DNA of 64,000 nt from Effrenium voratum (Eukaryota > Sar > Dinophyceae > Suessiales > Symbiodiniaceae). Below are positions 20,485 to 31,232 of the stretch, in pieces. A program made the position numbers and the translations under genes. Within the stretch, counting starts at the first letter, position 1. Each line of letters starts with the position of its first letter. Under the pieces are notes generated by a model. The model saw only the letters and a program-made list of their open reading frames with translations, was not told the DNA's origin and did no database searches. The stretch spans positions 546,468 to 610,467 of the forward strand of contig CAUJNA010002924.1 in NCBI GenBank assembly GCA_963377175.1. The letters run 5' to 3'.

Positions 20485-21785
20485 TAGCGCAAAGAGCATC
20501 GTAATCCGATAAAGATTTTCAAAGAAAACAAAACACATTCAACTGCAACACCTCTTCATTTAACGCCTGGTGATGTGGTGTTAAGCCAACCCCTTTTCCT
20601 TCAAGACAATCTGCGCGGAAAATGTGTGAGTTGTTCTTGGAGATAATGTAATCTTTAGTGTTGTAAAGTAAGTGCTAGAACTGGAAAATCCATATTAAAC
20701 ACAAGGTGGTCATAATAAAGCATGCACAAATCGCTTTCTTGCCCATCACCAGCTAAAGAGCCAAACTCTTCTTCCGAAAAATAAATCCAGATTGAAGGCC
20801 GATACTTGGCTCTATAATGACCTGAGCAAGGTTGGCTTCCACATTGTTGAGCTGATTGCCAGTGAACATGGAGGAATAGAGTCATAAAGCCCAAAAAATT
20901 CCAAAGTATTAATTGGAATTAGGTCTTGTATTTCCATAATAATTTACGACCTTTAGATACATAGTCGTGGATTTAAGACCACAAAGGTTGCGCCTATGAC
21001 TAAAGACAATTGCCGATGGCTAATGACGTAACACAATTAGTATTACCACACACCTATGGTTTCAAGTCCTCGTCGTCAAGTAGTGGGCCGAGTTGACTAG
21101 TTGCTTTCTTCTTACTGCTTGTTCCCACGTTCCGGGATCCTATGAGCCTACTTAATTATTTCGATAGCCATCTAAGGTGTCGCCTGCCTAGACAAAGTCA
21201 TTCGTGGGAAAAATATTTTTAGGGAAACATAATTACACAAACCCCCAGCCGTAACAGGGTCCCACATGGCACTTGTGTAGTAGCGGCGGCAATTGGCATA
21301 TAATGCTCCACGGTTCTCCATAAGCTGTTTGTAGGGCCCATGCTTATGCACAAATTATGACTTATAATTAGAATTCCGAAACAGAAGGTCACTATTAGCC
21401 AGATGCGATATACTATTCCCCATTTAATTACTTATTTCAGTCGAAGAAATGCGGGCGTTTTCTGAGTGAGGTTTGACACTGTCACTCCCAGATCATTTTT
21501 TGCAAAGAATGGGATTATATATCAGCGTACCATATCACCTTCGGATTCATTCGGATTAATCGGAATTTTCCTATAAATTTGCATCGTTTCTTCAACAAAC
21601 CTCTATCTTCGTGTATGTACTTCTTTCTGCTCAAATACTTGTTTATGTTTTGTAGTGTAGTTTAATGCTATATTAAAAATTGCGGTTTTTTCCGGCAATT
21701 TTCAAAGAAAATTATTTAGGTAGCCAAATTAGTATTGCTTATAAACACAATCGGTGGCTAATTGCTACAGCATATGTTTATTTGC
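20485..21785. other. Less AT-rich stretch without a recognised gene
   Basis: Composition is intermediate. A 79-codon minus frame (20655-20894) is open but unrecognised. GGTTTCAAGTCCTC near 21058 resembles a tRNA B box but no cloverleaf follows. Confidence 0.35.
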
Positions 21786-21792
21786 ATCTTAG

Positions 21793-22250
21793 CCAGTAAC
21801 AATAACAATAACAACGACAACAACAATAACAATAACAAGAACAACAACAAGAATAATACTAACAATAACCATAAGGAGAACGATAACAACAATAGCAACA
21901 GCAACAACAATAACAACAACAACAAATAATTCCACTACAACTATTATTACAACTACAACACCGACAACAACAAAAAGACCCACAATAACAACCACAACGA
22001 CAACAACAACAACGGCACCGATAATGATAGCGGCAGCGGCAGCGACAACGCGGTAAAAAGAACGATAACGATATTCATAATAATCATTACTAGTAATAAC
22101 ATTATTAAACAATAACAAGCATTAGTAATAGCAACAATAGTATTAACATTAGCAGTAGTAGTAGTAGTAGCAGTAATAATAACAAAAATAGTAATAATAA
22201 TTATAACAGCGATAATAATCGTAATTGTTGTAATCGTAACGGTGATTGTA
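21793..22250. repeat. Degenerate AAY/ARY trinucleotide tract
   Basis: AACAATAACAACGACAACAA units continue for about 450 bp and change to AGTAGTAGTAGTAGCAGTAA near 22150. The phase is well kept despite substitutions, which gives long Val/Ile frames on the minus strand that are not evidence of a gene. Confidence 0.85.
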
Positions 22251-23755
22251 ATATGTTTTTACGTTGAATAATATATAATGTGTTGAATGAAATATAAAGA
22301 TATAATTTAAGATTAGATTAGGAAAGGGGTGTTATTTTATTTTTTTGCATTATGATATTTTTCTAGAATATTTATTATTTTTTTGTGTTGAAAATTATTG
22401 TGCTTAATATGGTTAGTACGAAGGAGTATATAGTGTGTAAAGTTGGCATAATTTAGTATGTTTGGAATATGTTAAAACGATTTATATATAGAAGCTTGGA
22501 ATTTATATATAATTAATTTTGTAATAAATTTTATTGAATATTGGATATAGTCGGAATTAACATTTATAATTATTATATTATTTTATTTTATTTATTATTT
22601 ATATGAAATATTTATAATAATAAGGCTGATTATATAATTAGGAAGATTGACTTATATTTAATAATTGCAGTTATTTAATATTTTGCTAAGGCAATATATA
22701 ACATTATATAAAATGATAACCTTTGTATATAATGGATTAATTGAATTAGGTTGGGATTTGTAAGCCAAGATTCGTGATATATTTCGATTTATTTTAGAAC
22801 AATGATATTGCTATTGATATTGTTTATGTTAAACAATATATAGTTTATTGTGAGTAGTAGTAGATTAGGATAGGTTTCTTTTTGTTTCTTATTATGATAA
22901 TTTTTTGTCATTAATTAAATTATTGTGGTTAGTATGGTTAGTGTAACAGGATACATAGTATTTAAGTTTGGTGGAATAGGTAATGTACAAAAATATAAAA
23001 TATATATAGTTAATTATTAGTTTTAATTTATTTTGATTTTTTGTTTGGCAATAAAACCGGTGAATCTATTTTATGATAACTCCGAAATTATATATTTTTT
23101 ATGAAGTTTCGTAAAACAATTGCACTTCTTTAAAGGTCAGTTCTAAATTTCTAGAGGACCTTAATGTTTGTTTTTTGTTTTTATCAATATTTTTTTTTTT
23201 ACGAATATTATGTTTGGAGAATATGATTATGTATCATTAAGATAAATCTCGGCGATTAAAATATAATTATATTAAAAATAAATTATAATACATATATATT
23301 GAATATTAATATATATATATATGTTATATTTTTCCTTAATTCTATAAATATCTTTATTAAATTATGTAATTATAATTATTGTCATAATATTGATTTTATA
23401 TATATTGGATTTATAGAAAATTATATTTTATATGAATTCGAGACTAAAATTCTAAAGGTGTTATTTTGTTATTGTAATTAATATAATTTATGTTTATGCA
23501 AATAATATATGTGAAGGAAACATAATTTATTCGTATTAGGATTATTTTTTAATAATACTATGTATTTGTTTATTAGTATCGTTCATCAATTCGCTTTATT
23601 ATCAAGTATTTGTTTGAAGGAACGAAATTTCAACAATCATATGCTTAAAAAGAATCTTGTTTATGTTTAAATCGTAAAAATTAAAAGGTAAAGTGCTAAA
23701 AGTAGAAAAATAGGTCGACCTTTTAATAACGTTTTTACGTTGCTCAGGTTATTCT

Positions 23756-23828
23756 TAACTCATTTTTCGTAAGGACAATTTGGGCATCGTTTTTTTCGGC
23801 CGAAGGTAAAAGGCGAATTCTCCCGTCC
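23756..23828 (+). repeat. Left 73-bp direct repeat flanking the satellite
   Basis: GGGCATCGTTTTTTTCGGCC, GAAGG and CGAATTCTCCCGTCC match 25616-25689 in the same orientation and order, with about 15 differences by eye. Confidence 0.75.
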
Positions 23829-23946
23829 TTTTTGATAATAGTGTTTCTTTTTATGTTGCTCAGGTTATTCCCCGCATCTTTGTGTGGGATTCTTACTTTT
23901 TCCGCTCGTCATCCGCGCGCCGCATCTCCTCCTCCCGCTCGTCTCC

Positions 23947-24112
23947 GTCTCACTCACTCACTCACTCACTCTTACATCACTCACACTCACTCACTCACTC
24001 ACTCACTCACACTCTCTCTCACTCACCTCACTCACGCTCACTCACTCACACTCACTCACTCACTCTCTCTCCACACACTCACTCACTCCTCACTCATACT
24101 CACTCTGACTCA
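23947..24112. repeat. (CACT)n microsatellite
   Basis: CACTCACTCACTCACTC with interruptions runs directly into the first 196-bp satellite copy. Confidence 0.9.
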
Positions 24113-24113
24113 G

Positions 24114-25521
24114 TCTAGAGGGACAGGATGTTGTCGCGCGCGCGGCGGGGGGTGTGCGAAATCGTGGCAGGCGCAGCACTTTGGCGATGCCGTTGCGAAA
24201 TCGTGGCAGGCGCAGCACTTTGGCGATGCCGTTGCCGAAGTCGTGGCAGGCGCAGCATTCTGTGCATCTGGGTGTGTGTTTGTGTGGCAGGGGTCGCATT
24301 CGGCAGCTGTCTAGAGGGACAGGATGTTGTCGCGCGCGCGGCGGGGGGCGTGCGAAATCGTGGCAGGCGCAGCACTTTGGCGATGCCGTTGCGAAATCGT
24401 GGCAGGCGCAGCACTTTGGCGATGCCGTTGCCGAAGTCGTGGCAGGCGCAGCATTCTGTGCATCTGGGTGTGTGTTTGTGTGGCAGGGGTCGCATTCGGC
24501 AGCTGTCTAGAGGGACAGGATGTTGTCGCGCGCGCGGCGGGGGGCGTGCGAAATCGTGGCAGGCGCAGCACTTTGGCGATGCCGTTGCGAAATCGTGGCA
24601 GGCGCAGCACTTTGGCGATGCCGTTGCCGAAGTCGTGGCAGGCGCAGCATTCTGTGCATCTGGGTGTGTGTTTGTGTGGCAGGGGTCGCATTCGGCAGCT
24701 GTCTAGAGGGACAGGATGTTGTCGCGCGCGCGGCGGGGGGTGTGCGAAATCGTGGCAGGCGCAGCACTTTGGCGATGCCGTTGCGAAATCGTGGCAGGCG
24801 CAGCACTTTGGCGATGCCGTTGCCGAAGTCGTGGCAGGCGCAGCATTCTGTGCATCTGGGTGTGTGTTTGTGTGGCAGGGGTCGCATTCGGCAGCTGTCT
24901 AGAGGGACAGGATGTTGTCGCGCGCGCGGCGGGGGGCGTGCGAAATCGTGGCAGGCGCAGCACTTTGGCGATGCCGTTGCGAAATCGTGGCAGGCGCAGC
25001 ACTTTGGCGATGCCGTTGCCGAAGTCGTGGCAGGCGCAGCATTCTGTGCATCTGGGTGTGTGTTTGTGTGGCAGGGGTCGCATTCGGCAGCTGTCTAGAG
25101 GGACAGGATGTTGTCGCGCGCGCGGCGGGGGGCGTGCGAAATCGTGGCAGGCGCAGCACTTTGGCGATGCCGTTGCGAAATCGTGGCAGGCGCAGCACTT
25201 TGGCGATGCCGTTGCCGAAGTCGTGGCAGGCGCAGCATTCTGTGCATCTGGGTGTGTGTTTGTGTGGCAGGGGTCGCATTCGGCAGCTGTCTAGAGGGAC
25301 AGGATGTTGTCGCGCGCGCGGCGGGGGGCGTGCGAAATCGTGGCAGGCGCAGCACTTTGGCGATGCCGTTGCGAAATCGTGGCAGGCGCAGCACTTTGGC
25401 GATGCCGTTGCCGAAGTCGTGGCAGGCGCAGCATTCTGTGCATCTGGGTGTGTGTTTGTGTGGCAGGGGTCGCATTCGGCAGCTGTCTAGAGGGACAGGA
25501 TGTTGTCGCGCGCGCGGCGGG
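24114..25521 (+). repeat. 196-bp satellite, seven full copies plus 36 bp
   Basis: Copies start with TCTAGAGGGACAGGATGTTG at 24114, 24310, 24506, 24702, 24898, 25094 and 25290; the eighth is cut off near 25521. Each contains a 39-bp sub-repeat (GCGAAATCGTGGCAGGCGCA...) twice and a third, diverged version. Copies look identical except T versus C after GGCGGGGGG (T in copies 1 and 4). Because 196 is not a multiple of 3, the overlapping long frames on both strands are by-products and probably not genes. Confidence 0.95.
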
Positions 25522-25615
25522 TGCTCTGTAATCGCATCCATACAAGGGGCGCACGGTACATGTGTGTGGACATTTGGGAAAAACATAGCATGTGGGGTTA
25601 TCCGGTCCTTTAATT

Positions 25616-25689
25616 GTTGATTCATTTTTTATAAGGATAATGTGGGCATCGTTTATTTCGGCCGAAGGCAAAACACGAATTCTCCCGGC
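25616..25689 (+). repeat. Right 73-bp direct repeat flanking the satellite
   Basis: GGGCATCGTTTATTTCGGCC, GAAGG and CGAATTCTCCCGGCC. Pairs with 23756-23828. Confidence 0.75.
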
Positions 25690-27097
25690 CCCTCCCTGTT
25701 TTTGGTGGGATAATTTGATTTTTGTTCGATTAAATGGTTTGAATTATTACTATCTAAATTTAATCCATCCCAATTTCTTTTTCATTTTCCTATAAATATA
25801 TAGTTATTATTTCGTAAGGGAAAATCATTTCGAGGGTTCTTTTTTTAGGGGTAAATAAATATCTATTTGGGTTATCGTTCTATTTTATCGCAATAATGGG
25901 GGAGTTGGGGGGCGGTAATACTTGCAAAATAAAATAATATAATTATTAATAAAATTAGTATTAATTAAATATATATTTTAATCGAAAGAGAGGGTAATAA
26001 GAATTTATGATATTAAAGATATTAGAAACTAAAACCGAGAAGTGATTGGAACAATAAAAGAAATAACACACCAAAACCAGAAGAAACGAAACAACAAAAC
26101 TAGAAAATTACTATAGATTTTATTCCTAATTAAATAATTTTTTGTCAATTAAATTTTAAATTTTTTTTGTTAAATATTTTATGGTAAGGTATCTTATTGT
26201 TTATAAAATTATATTAAAATCTTTAGACATTTTTTATAATAATAAAATTAAGGATTTATATATAAGTAATAACACATAATAGTAATCCATATATTATTTC
26301 AATACTATAATATAAAAATTAAATTCAATAAAAATATATAAAAATATATAAATATAATAATATTATAATAAAACTAATATTCTTTACATAAATTATATTA
26401 AATTATATAAATATTCAATCTATAATAAAATCTATAATCTCATCCAACAATAACCAACAATCTCAAAACAAGAATTACATCAACCCACTTCACAAACAAA
26501 ACCAAATTCAAAATAATAATAATTACATACCAAAAAACAAACTTCCTCACATCACAAAACAAATAACTCTACCAAAATCATACTAAATAAAACACCTATA
26601 CATACAATAATCCCATATCAAAAACGAAATATATAACTAATATTCCTTCAAATATCACCTATATATACGGCCAAATGCCACCTCCCAATGCCTTCCATAT
26701 ATAAAATATTGAATTCTGTATAAATCAATTAATTTCAATATATATATATATATTCTTGTATGTATTTATTTAATTTTCAAATTATAATTGATTTTAATTT
26801 AAACCATAAATATAATATATAATATATATTTAATAAATAAATCATTAAACTCATTTGTATAATATAAATAATATATATCTTTTAAATCATTTATAATTAT
26901 ATATTATATCGTTTGAATTCCTATAAAATACATTATGCCACAATTTCACAAACCGTTCAATCCTGTTTTTGGTGCTCGCGACGTGCTTGTGATGCTTGCG
27001 ATTAAATATTATCCCAATCTATTGACACACCGCTCGCAACACTGCGTTCAGCCGCGGCAATCGCTTCCCATGAGCAAGCATCCGGGGTGGAATGCCA

Positions 27098-27187
27098 TCA
27101 GGTGAAGACATCGTCCACCTTGGGCTGAGCTTCAGCCTCGGTGCTTTTCGCGGGCCCTTTCTCAAGCACTTTGGCTCGTCCAACTCT
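27098..27187 (-). CDS. Candidate terminal exon, first minus-strand gene after the island
   Basis: The minus frame after an in-frame TAA reads RAKVLEKGPAKSTEAEAQPK and VDDVFT, then TGA at 27098-27100. Lys/Glu/Ala-rich and exon-like. Another open minus frame overlaps, so the frame is not certain. It marks a gene end about 150 bp from the AT island and opposite in direction to 17054-17235. Confidence 0.45.
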   Translation of the reverse strand, partial: RVGRAKVLEKGPAKSTEAEAQPKVDDVFT

Positions 27188-27189
27188 TT

Positions 27190-28381
27190 AGTCTTCAACT
27201 CCCAAACAACACCACCAAGGCTTTGGCAACATTTGATGCTGTTTGCAAACCCGTCCCCGACTATATCGTTCATTTCTTCAGCTCACTAACTTACATGTCA
27301 ATACAACACATCGACCTGCCGCTTCTTGGTGTCTGAGGCAGGCTCCAGCACGCGCAATGCTTCAGTTTCCTCGCCTGGAAATTGGAAACTGAAGGGCATC
27401 TGCAACTTGCTCTGTTGCCCCACACGCACACACACACACACACAACTGGGGTATCCTCAGATCCCAGTCCCCACTAAATGGCTAAGGGGATGGCTGGGAA
27501 CCACCAAGACACACACATACCTGCATACAAGGAACACGCACATGTGTCGCAAAGCGCGTCAGCGAAGCTGGAGCGATGCGCAGGGAACATCTTGCATTGG
27601 CCCATGAAAACTTGAAGCTAGCCCTCTTGAGCTAACGAGCGTGAAAATAAAATCCTTTTCCAGCCACATGAGGAACCGTCCCCAGCATCATCACATCAGT
27701 TGAAGTCGTGTTGGCGGGCGTAGTTGTTCGTGTTTTGTTAGCGTGTTTTGTTTCGTGGACATGTGCAAACAGCCAGTGTTTGTTGTAGTCTTCTGCGATT
27801 GTGCGATCTGCGATCGCTCTTGGGTTAACTTGGGTTAACATGCCAAGGTTTTGATGTATTCTCAATAAGATCCTAAACAACTTACAACTTCGTTGTCATG
27901 CGATCCAAATGGGTCTCGAACGGTTTGATCCCCCAAAATCCTCAGGGTGTGCGTTTTCTCTTTGGATTTCTTTGTGGGTCGTTGTGGGTTTGTCGCTTGG
28001 ATGTCGATTGTGGCCTTGGTGCTGATCGTCTCCAGAGGGATGTTGGCTGCACTGGGCATCACCCATGTTGCCATGGCTGGGCATAATAATGCATCCAACA
28101 ATGGGCACATTTCTTACACCCAAGTTTAAATCCAAAAAAATCTACAGCATTATGACAAGTCTTTGAACATTTGATGCTTTAAGGTGTCTTTGGAGGCTGT
28201 AGCGCCAAACGCTTTCTGCTGCTTGCCCCGGCTTTCATGGGGCTTAAATTCATGCCAATTGCAGGATCGTGTCCATCCGTAGTTGTTTCCATAATTTCCG
28301 GGCAACAACTCGGGAGAATATATAATAAGTCAATCCAAGTGGGGTGAAACGTCAGAATGTCAAACCCGCCAGCCTAATCAA
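27190..28381. other. No gene assigned; (CA)n at 27421-27445
   Basis: A CA microsatellite and only short frames. 27862-28135 has open minus frames in two registers with no splice support. Confidence 0.35.
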
Positions 28382-28510
28382 TTAAGCGGGATACAAAGCA
28401 TCGCTTTGGCGCCATCGGCGCGTGCCGCCTTTGTCATCCTCGTCCTCGTCGTCTGAGGCCTGGTCCTGGCGTCGCATCGATTCAGTTGAAGCCCTGGGCT
28501 CTTCAATCAT
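28382..28510 (-). CDS. Candidate terminal exon, acidic
   Basis: The minus frame reads MIEEPRASTESMRRQDQ, ASDDEDEDDKGGTRRWRQ, SDALYPA and stops at 28382-28384. The acidic cluster followed by a basic-aromatic end looks like a real C-terminus. It begins exactly where the family H element (28511) ends, consistent with an element-derived intron. No family is recognised. Confidence 0.5.
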   Translation of the reverse strand: MIEEPRASTESMRRQDQASDDEDEDDKGGTRRWRQSDALYPA

Positions 28511-28641
28511 AGGTCCTCCAGATTTGAGAGATTAGAGGTTCGGGTGCCCGATCCCTTTTTCGGTAGTCTATTGTAGTAGGGGAACCGAATCTCCCCCCCA
28601 AAAAAAAATGGTAAAAAAGGGCACCTAGCTAAGGGACCTAG
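28511..28641. repeat. Family H element (H1)
   Basis: AGGTCCTCCAG at the left, GTCTATTGTAGTAGGGGAACC inside in part, GGGACCTAG at the right. Matches 43935-44049 in the same orientation and 513-677 inverted. Confidence 0.65.
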
Positions 28642-28739
28642 AAAAGAATCCATGGTGATCCTGAACCTAAGAAGTCAACTTATGTGAACCCGGTGCAGCT
28701 GGTCCGCAGGTCACACTGAGTCCATCACAGTGACTCATG

Positions 28740-28886
28740 TGGGTTTCCCACCAGAAACGCATGCACTTTAAGGGGCCGCGCCGCGAAACACACATGGCCA
28801 TGAATGGTGGTTTGCAGGGGTTTCCCACCCAACAAGTTTGAGAACCTGGACATGCATGCGCGTGGGGCCGCGAAACACATGGCAAT
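28740..28886. repeat. Two tandem copies of a ~65-75 bp segment
   Basis: GGGTTTCCCACC...GGGGCCGCG...GCGAAACACA...CATGGC occurs at about 28740-28803 and again at about 28818-28886, diverged. Confidence 0.5.
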
Positions 28887-29119
28887 GCACATCCAACACG
28901 CCGACCCCCACGCTCCGAGGCCTCCGCGAGAGCTGAGGATGGGGTCTCTTCTCCTGGACGAGACTGGTCTCAAAACCCTAGGTTGAGGTCGCAATCAAGA
29001 AAGGCCAGTCGGAGGACACGCGCAAAACACATGGGTTTAGTTGGTGGATCATCACTTTTGGAGGGGCGGGCTTAGTGGGGGATCCTCACTTTTGGAGGGG
29101 TGTCCCTCGTTGTTACTAC

Positions 29120-29281
29120 CTGTTTGCAATGAAAGCCAACAGCTTTTGGCGAGTCGAGTGACTGAATGGAGGTGCGTGCGCTTCCATGACCGCTCGAGGG
29201 CAATCTCAAGGTCTGACAAAAACATGTACGGCTGCTGGGCACGGCCTCTGGATTTCTCGAAAACGGAGTAAATTTGGACAG
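29120..29281 (-). CDS. Internal exon, unknown protein
   Basis: The minus frame reads VQIYSVFEKSRGRAQQPYMF, LSDLEIALERSWKRTHLH, SVTRLAKSCWLSLQT, ending at donor ACAG|GTAGTAAC. With AAAAG at 29282-29283 as acceptor it joins in frame with 29429-29551 across family A element A6. Well-mixed sequence, strong exon candidate. No family is recognised. Confidence 0.55.
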
Positions 29282-29296
29282 CTTTTCCGGTCATGC

Positions 29297-29427
29297 CATA
29301 TGGCCATGGGTCAAAATCCAAAACGTACCCCCAGTGAACATCCCAATCCCCACTAAAATAGACTCAAATGGGTGGTGCACCTACCCCAAAATGGGATCCC
29401 ATGATGGGTTTTGACACACAGCCATAT
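29297..29427 (-). repeat. Family A-I element, complete, in a minus-strand intron (A6)
   Basis: On + it reads CATATGGCCATGGGTCAAAA ... GACACACAGCCATAT, the reverse orientation of A2, A4 and A5. It fills nearly the whole gap between the exons at 29120-29281 and 29429-29551. Confidence 0.85.
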
Positions 29428-29428
29428 C

Positions 29429-29551
29429 AAAATATCGAGAGCTCCAAAGCTCGCGCGGACAGCAGTTCCCGCCCGAAAAACCTAAGCCCCGAGCGCTGCG
29501 CGAAGTCGGCCTCACGCGTCGCGTTTGGACATTCGGCTGCAGCAGGCGCGT
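29429..29551 (-). CDS. Internal exon, unknown protein
   Basis: The minus frame reads DAPAAAECPNATREADFAQR, SGLRFFGRELLSARALELSI. A TGA lies at the element junction, so the exon must end before it. A donor T|GATATGG (GA type) keeps the frame open into the next exon. The acceptor AAAAAG|ACG lies next to a GGGTACCCTC-type repeat end. Confidence 0.55.
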
Positions 29552-29639
29552 CTTTTTGAGGGTACCCACCTTTTTTTTTCCCCTTTTTTTTCCGTGGTCT
29601 TGAAAAGGAAAGCAAAAGAAACCCGCCATTTGGGGGTCC

Positions 29640-29738
29640 CCCGAATTTCAGTTGTTTGGAGTGCCATCTGCGTGCTGGTGTCTGTCTGTCAGAGTCCATC
29701 CAACCCATTCCGTTCAATGCAGCTCGGAACTGGAACAA
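29640..29738 (-). CDS. Candidate exon, unknown protein
   Basis: The minus frame reads FQFRAALNGMGWMDSD and RQTPARRWHSKQLKF and then runs into a GGGGGACCCCC repeat end. It may be the exon upstream of 29429-29551. Weak boundaries. Confidence 0.3.
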
Positions 29739-29984
29739 CTAATAAGCAATCTAGGGGTTCTTGCAGTTCATACTGTATCTGTTCATGGGAGGGTGGCGTC
29801 TCATGAGTTCACGACCAGGTTTCGGCTCCCCGCGCAATGCCTGTTTGCTGCATGCAAACGGAACTCTAGCTGGAGTTGCAGGCGCTAGCAAACGGTGCAT
29901 TCTTGCGTGTGTGATGAAGCCACTTGAGTGAATGCCTGGCGAAGGACCTGAGAATAGCCTGCGTCGGCATCCACTATACGCACC

Positions 29985-30284
29985 TCATTTCAATCGAGAG
30001 AATCTTATAGAACCAGCAAAGGTCTTGTTGAACCAGCGACCATACACGACTTCTTCCACACGTGGTATTTGCCGAAACCACCCCATACCCAACAAATGAT
30101 TCCATGTTGCATGCACTGCTCCATATTCAAGCCACGCCACTGAAGTTTTTGCCGGACGGATCAAAACGTGGGAGATGGAAATCCATGGATCGCCCGCCTG
30201 CACACCCATGGCTACCGCCTCGAAGTCATCCTGGCCCTCTGGCGGCCTAGCAGCTCGGCCGAAACTTGAAACTCCACCCGCCAA
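29985..30284 (-). CDS. Candidate exon block, unknown protein
   Basis: A 99-codon minus frame with PPEGQDDFEAVAMGVQAG, DPWISISHVLIRPAKTSVAW, EYGAVHATWNHLLGMGWF and VYGRWFNKTFAGSIRFSR. Balanced composition over its full length, longer than typical exons here, so it may include a retained intron or be two exons. No family is recognised. Confidence 0.45.
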   Translation of the reverse strand: MAGGVSSFGRAARPPEGQDDFEAVAMGVQAGDPWISISHVLIRPAKTSVAWLEYGAVHATWNHLLGMGWFRQIPRVEEVVYGRWFNKTFAGSIRFSRLK

Positions 30285-30566
30285 TTCTACGTGCGCTCAG
30301 CGATATATACCCAAGGCCCCACCGCACCCCTCCGTCGGCTTCCGTGATCATTGTATATATATATATACACAATTAGCTGCATTGCCTTCAGCTGCTCTCC
30401 AGCCACCAAGTCATAACACCTGTCAGCGCTCACTCAAGTTGGAAAACACTCTAAGGCAACAACTCGGACATCGCCAAAGCAGGACCAGTGGGCAACGCCT
30501 GGCCGGCCAGAACAACAAACACGTGCTAGGCCGGCAAGAAATGAAGCCAGAGTCTCAAAATCAGCT

Positions 30567-30699
30567 GAGTCACAATCAACACCTGGTACAAAAATGGTGA
30601 ACCCAGAAACATGTAGAGAACTAAGAAGGCGGCCGCAGCTATTTCCGACTGGGACTGCCCCTTACTAACCTTCATCTACCCGGGTTTTGATTGTAGCTC
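30567..30699 (+). repeat. Family B element (B2)
   Basis: GAGTCACAATCAACACCTGG at the left and GGGTTTTGATTGTAGCTC at the right, core AGAAGGCGGCCGCAGC. Same + orientation as B1 although the local genes seem to be on -. Confidence 0.8.
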
Positions 30700-31232
30700 A
30701 TCTCTTCCTGCAAGGGGCCAGGTGAGCTTAAAGCTGAAGCACCCCTGTAGGCGAAGGCTGAAGCCGGCGACCAAGTTTGTGGAGATCCAACAAACAAACC
30801 AGCTTGAGTAAGGTCCCTTGGCGCTTGTTTTCCAACCAGCTCAAGGGCAAAGCAGTGAACCCAAACATCTAGAAACGTGTGCTCGGACAGGCCTCTAGTC
30901 TGGACATATTCCGAGAATCAGAGGTGCCCTGAGGTGTTGCCACCTGGCCGCAAGCTGCAATCCGCTGCCATGTTGCTGACGATAGGCTCATTTCCGCGTA
31001 GTTGAACGTGAAACCAATGAGAAGCCAACCATTGTAGAGGGTTCCCCCATGGTTCCCCCTTTTTGAACACAGGGCGACAGCCCTAGGCCAAACGGTGCTT
31101 TCCGAGCATATGCTGCCACTTGGATCTGTTCAGGCAACATCCTCACAGTCCTCGTAATTGATCTCGAAATTTGGGTTTAAAGGGGGTTTCCCAGCGCCAA
31201 CTACTATGTAACTTCATGAAGCCTCAAAACAC
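30700..31232. other. No gene assigned
   Basis: No splice-bounded exon or repeat family member recognised. Confidence 0.3.

Larger units (their letters stand above)
18050..26950. other. AT-rich island
   Basis: Composition changes abruptly from balanced to very AT-rich (tracts such as TATATATATATACAGTATAC) and returns to balanced near 26950-27000. No family A-M element occurs inside, in contrast with both flanks. Local strand bias changes: 18.1-19.0 and 22.3-23.6 kb are C-poor on +, while 26.4-26.7 kb is G-poor. Contains the copia relic, the AAY tract and the 196-bp satellite. It may be a natural boundary region, inserted foreign DNA, or an assembly join. Confidence 0.8.

Noticed and set aside
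21050..21080. Possible tRNA B box (GGTTTCAAGTCC)
   Set aside because: One base too long, no A box at the right distance and no cloverleaf arms.
21789..22118. 109-codon minus frame rich in Val and Ile
   Set aside because: A translation of the AAY triplet tract, with no domain features.
23842..24112. Ser/His/Thr-rich + frames
   Set aside because: Direct reading of the CACT microsatellite.
24114..25625. Seven overlapping 192-codon + frames and 126-codon minus frames
   Set aside because: They repeat exactly every 196 bp and arise from a satellite without stops in several frames. Presence on both strands argues against coding.
18050..26950. AT island as organellar DNA
   Set aside because: No organelle protein or rRNA fragment was recognised; the copia relic and satellite point to nuclear DNA, although contamination cannot be excluded.
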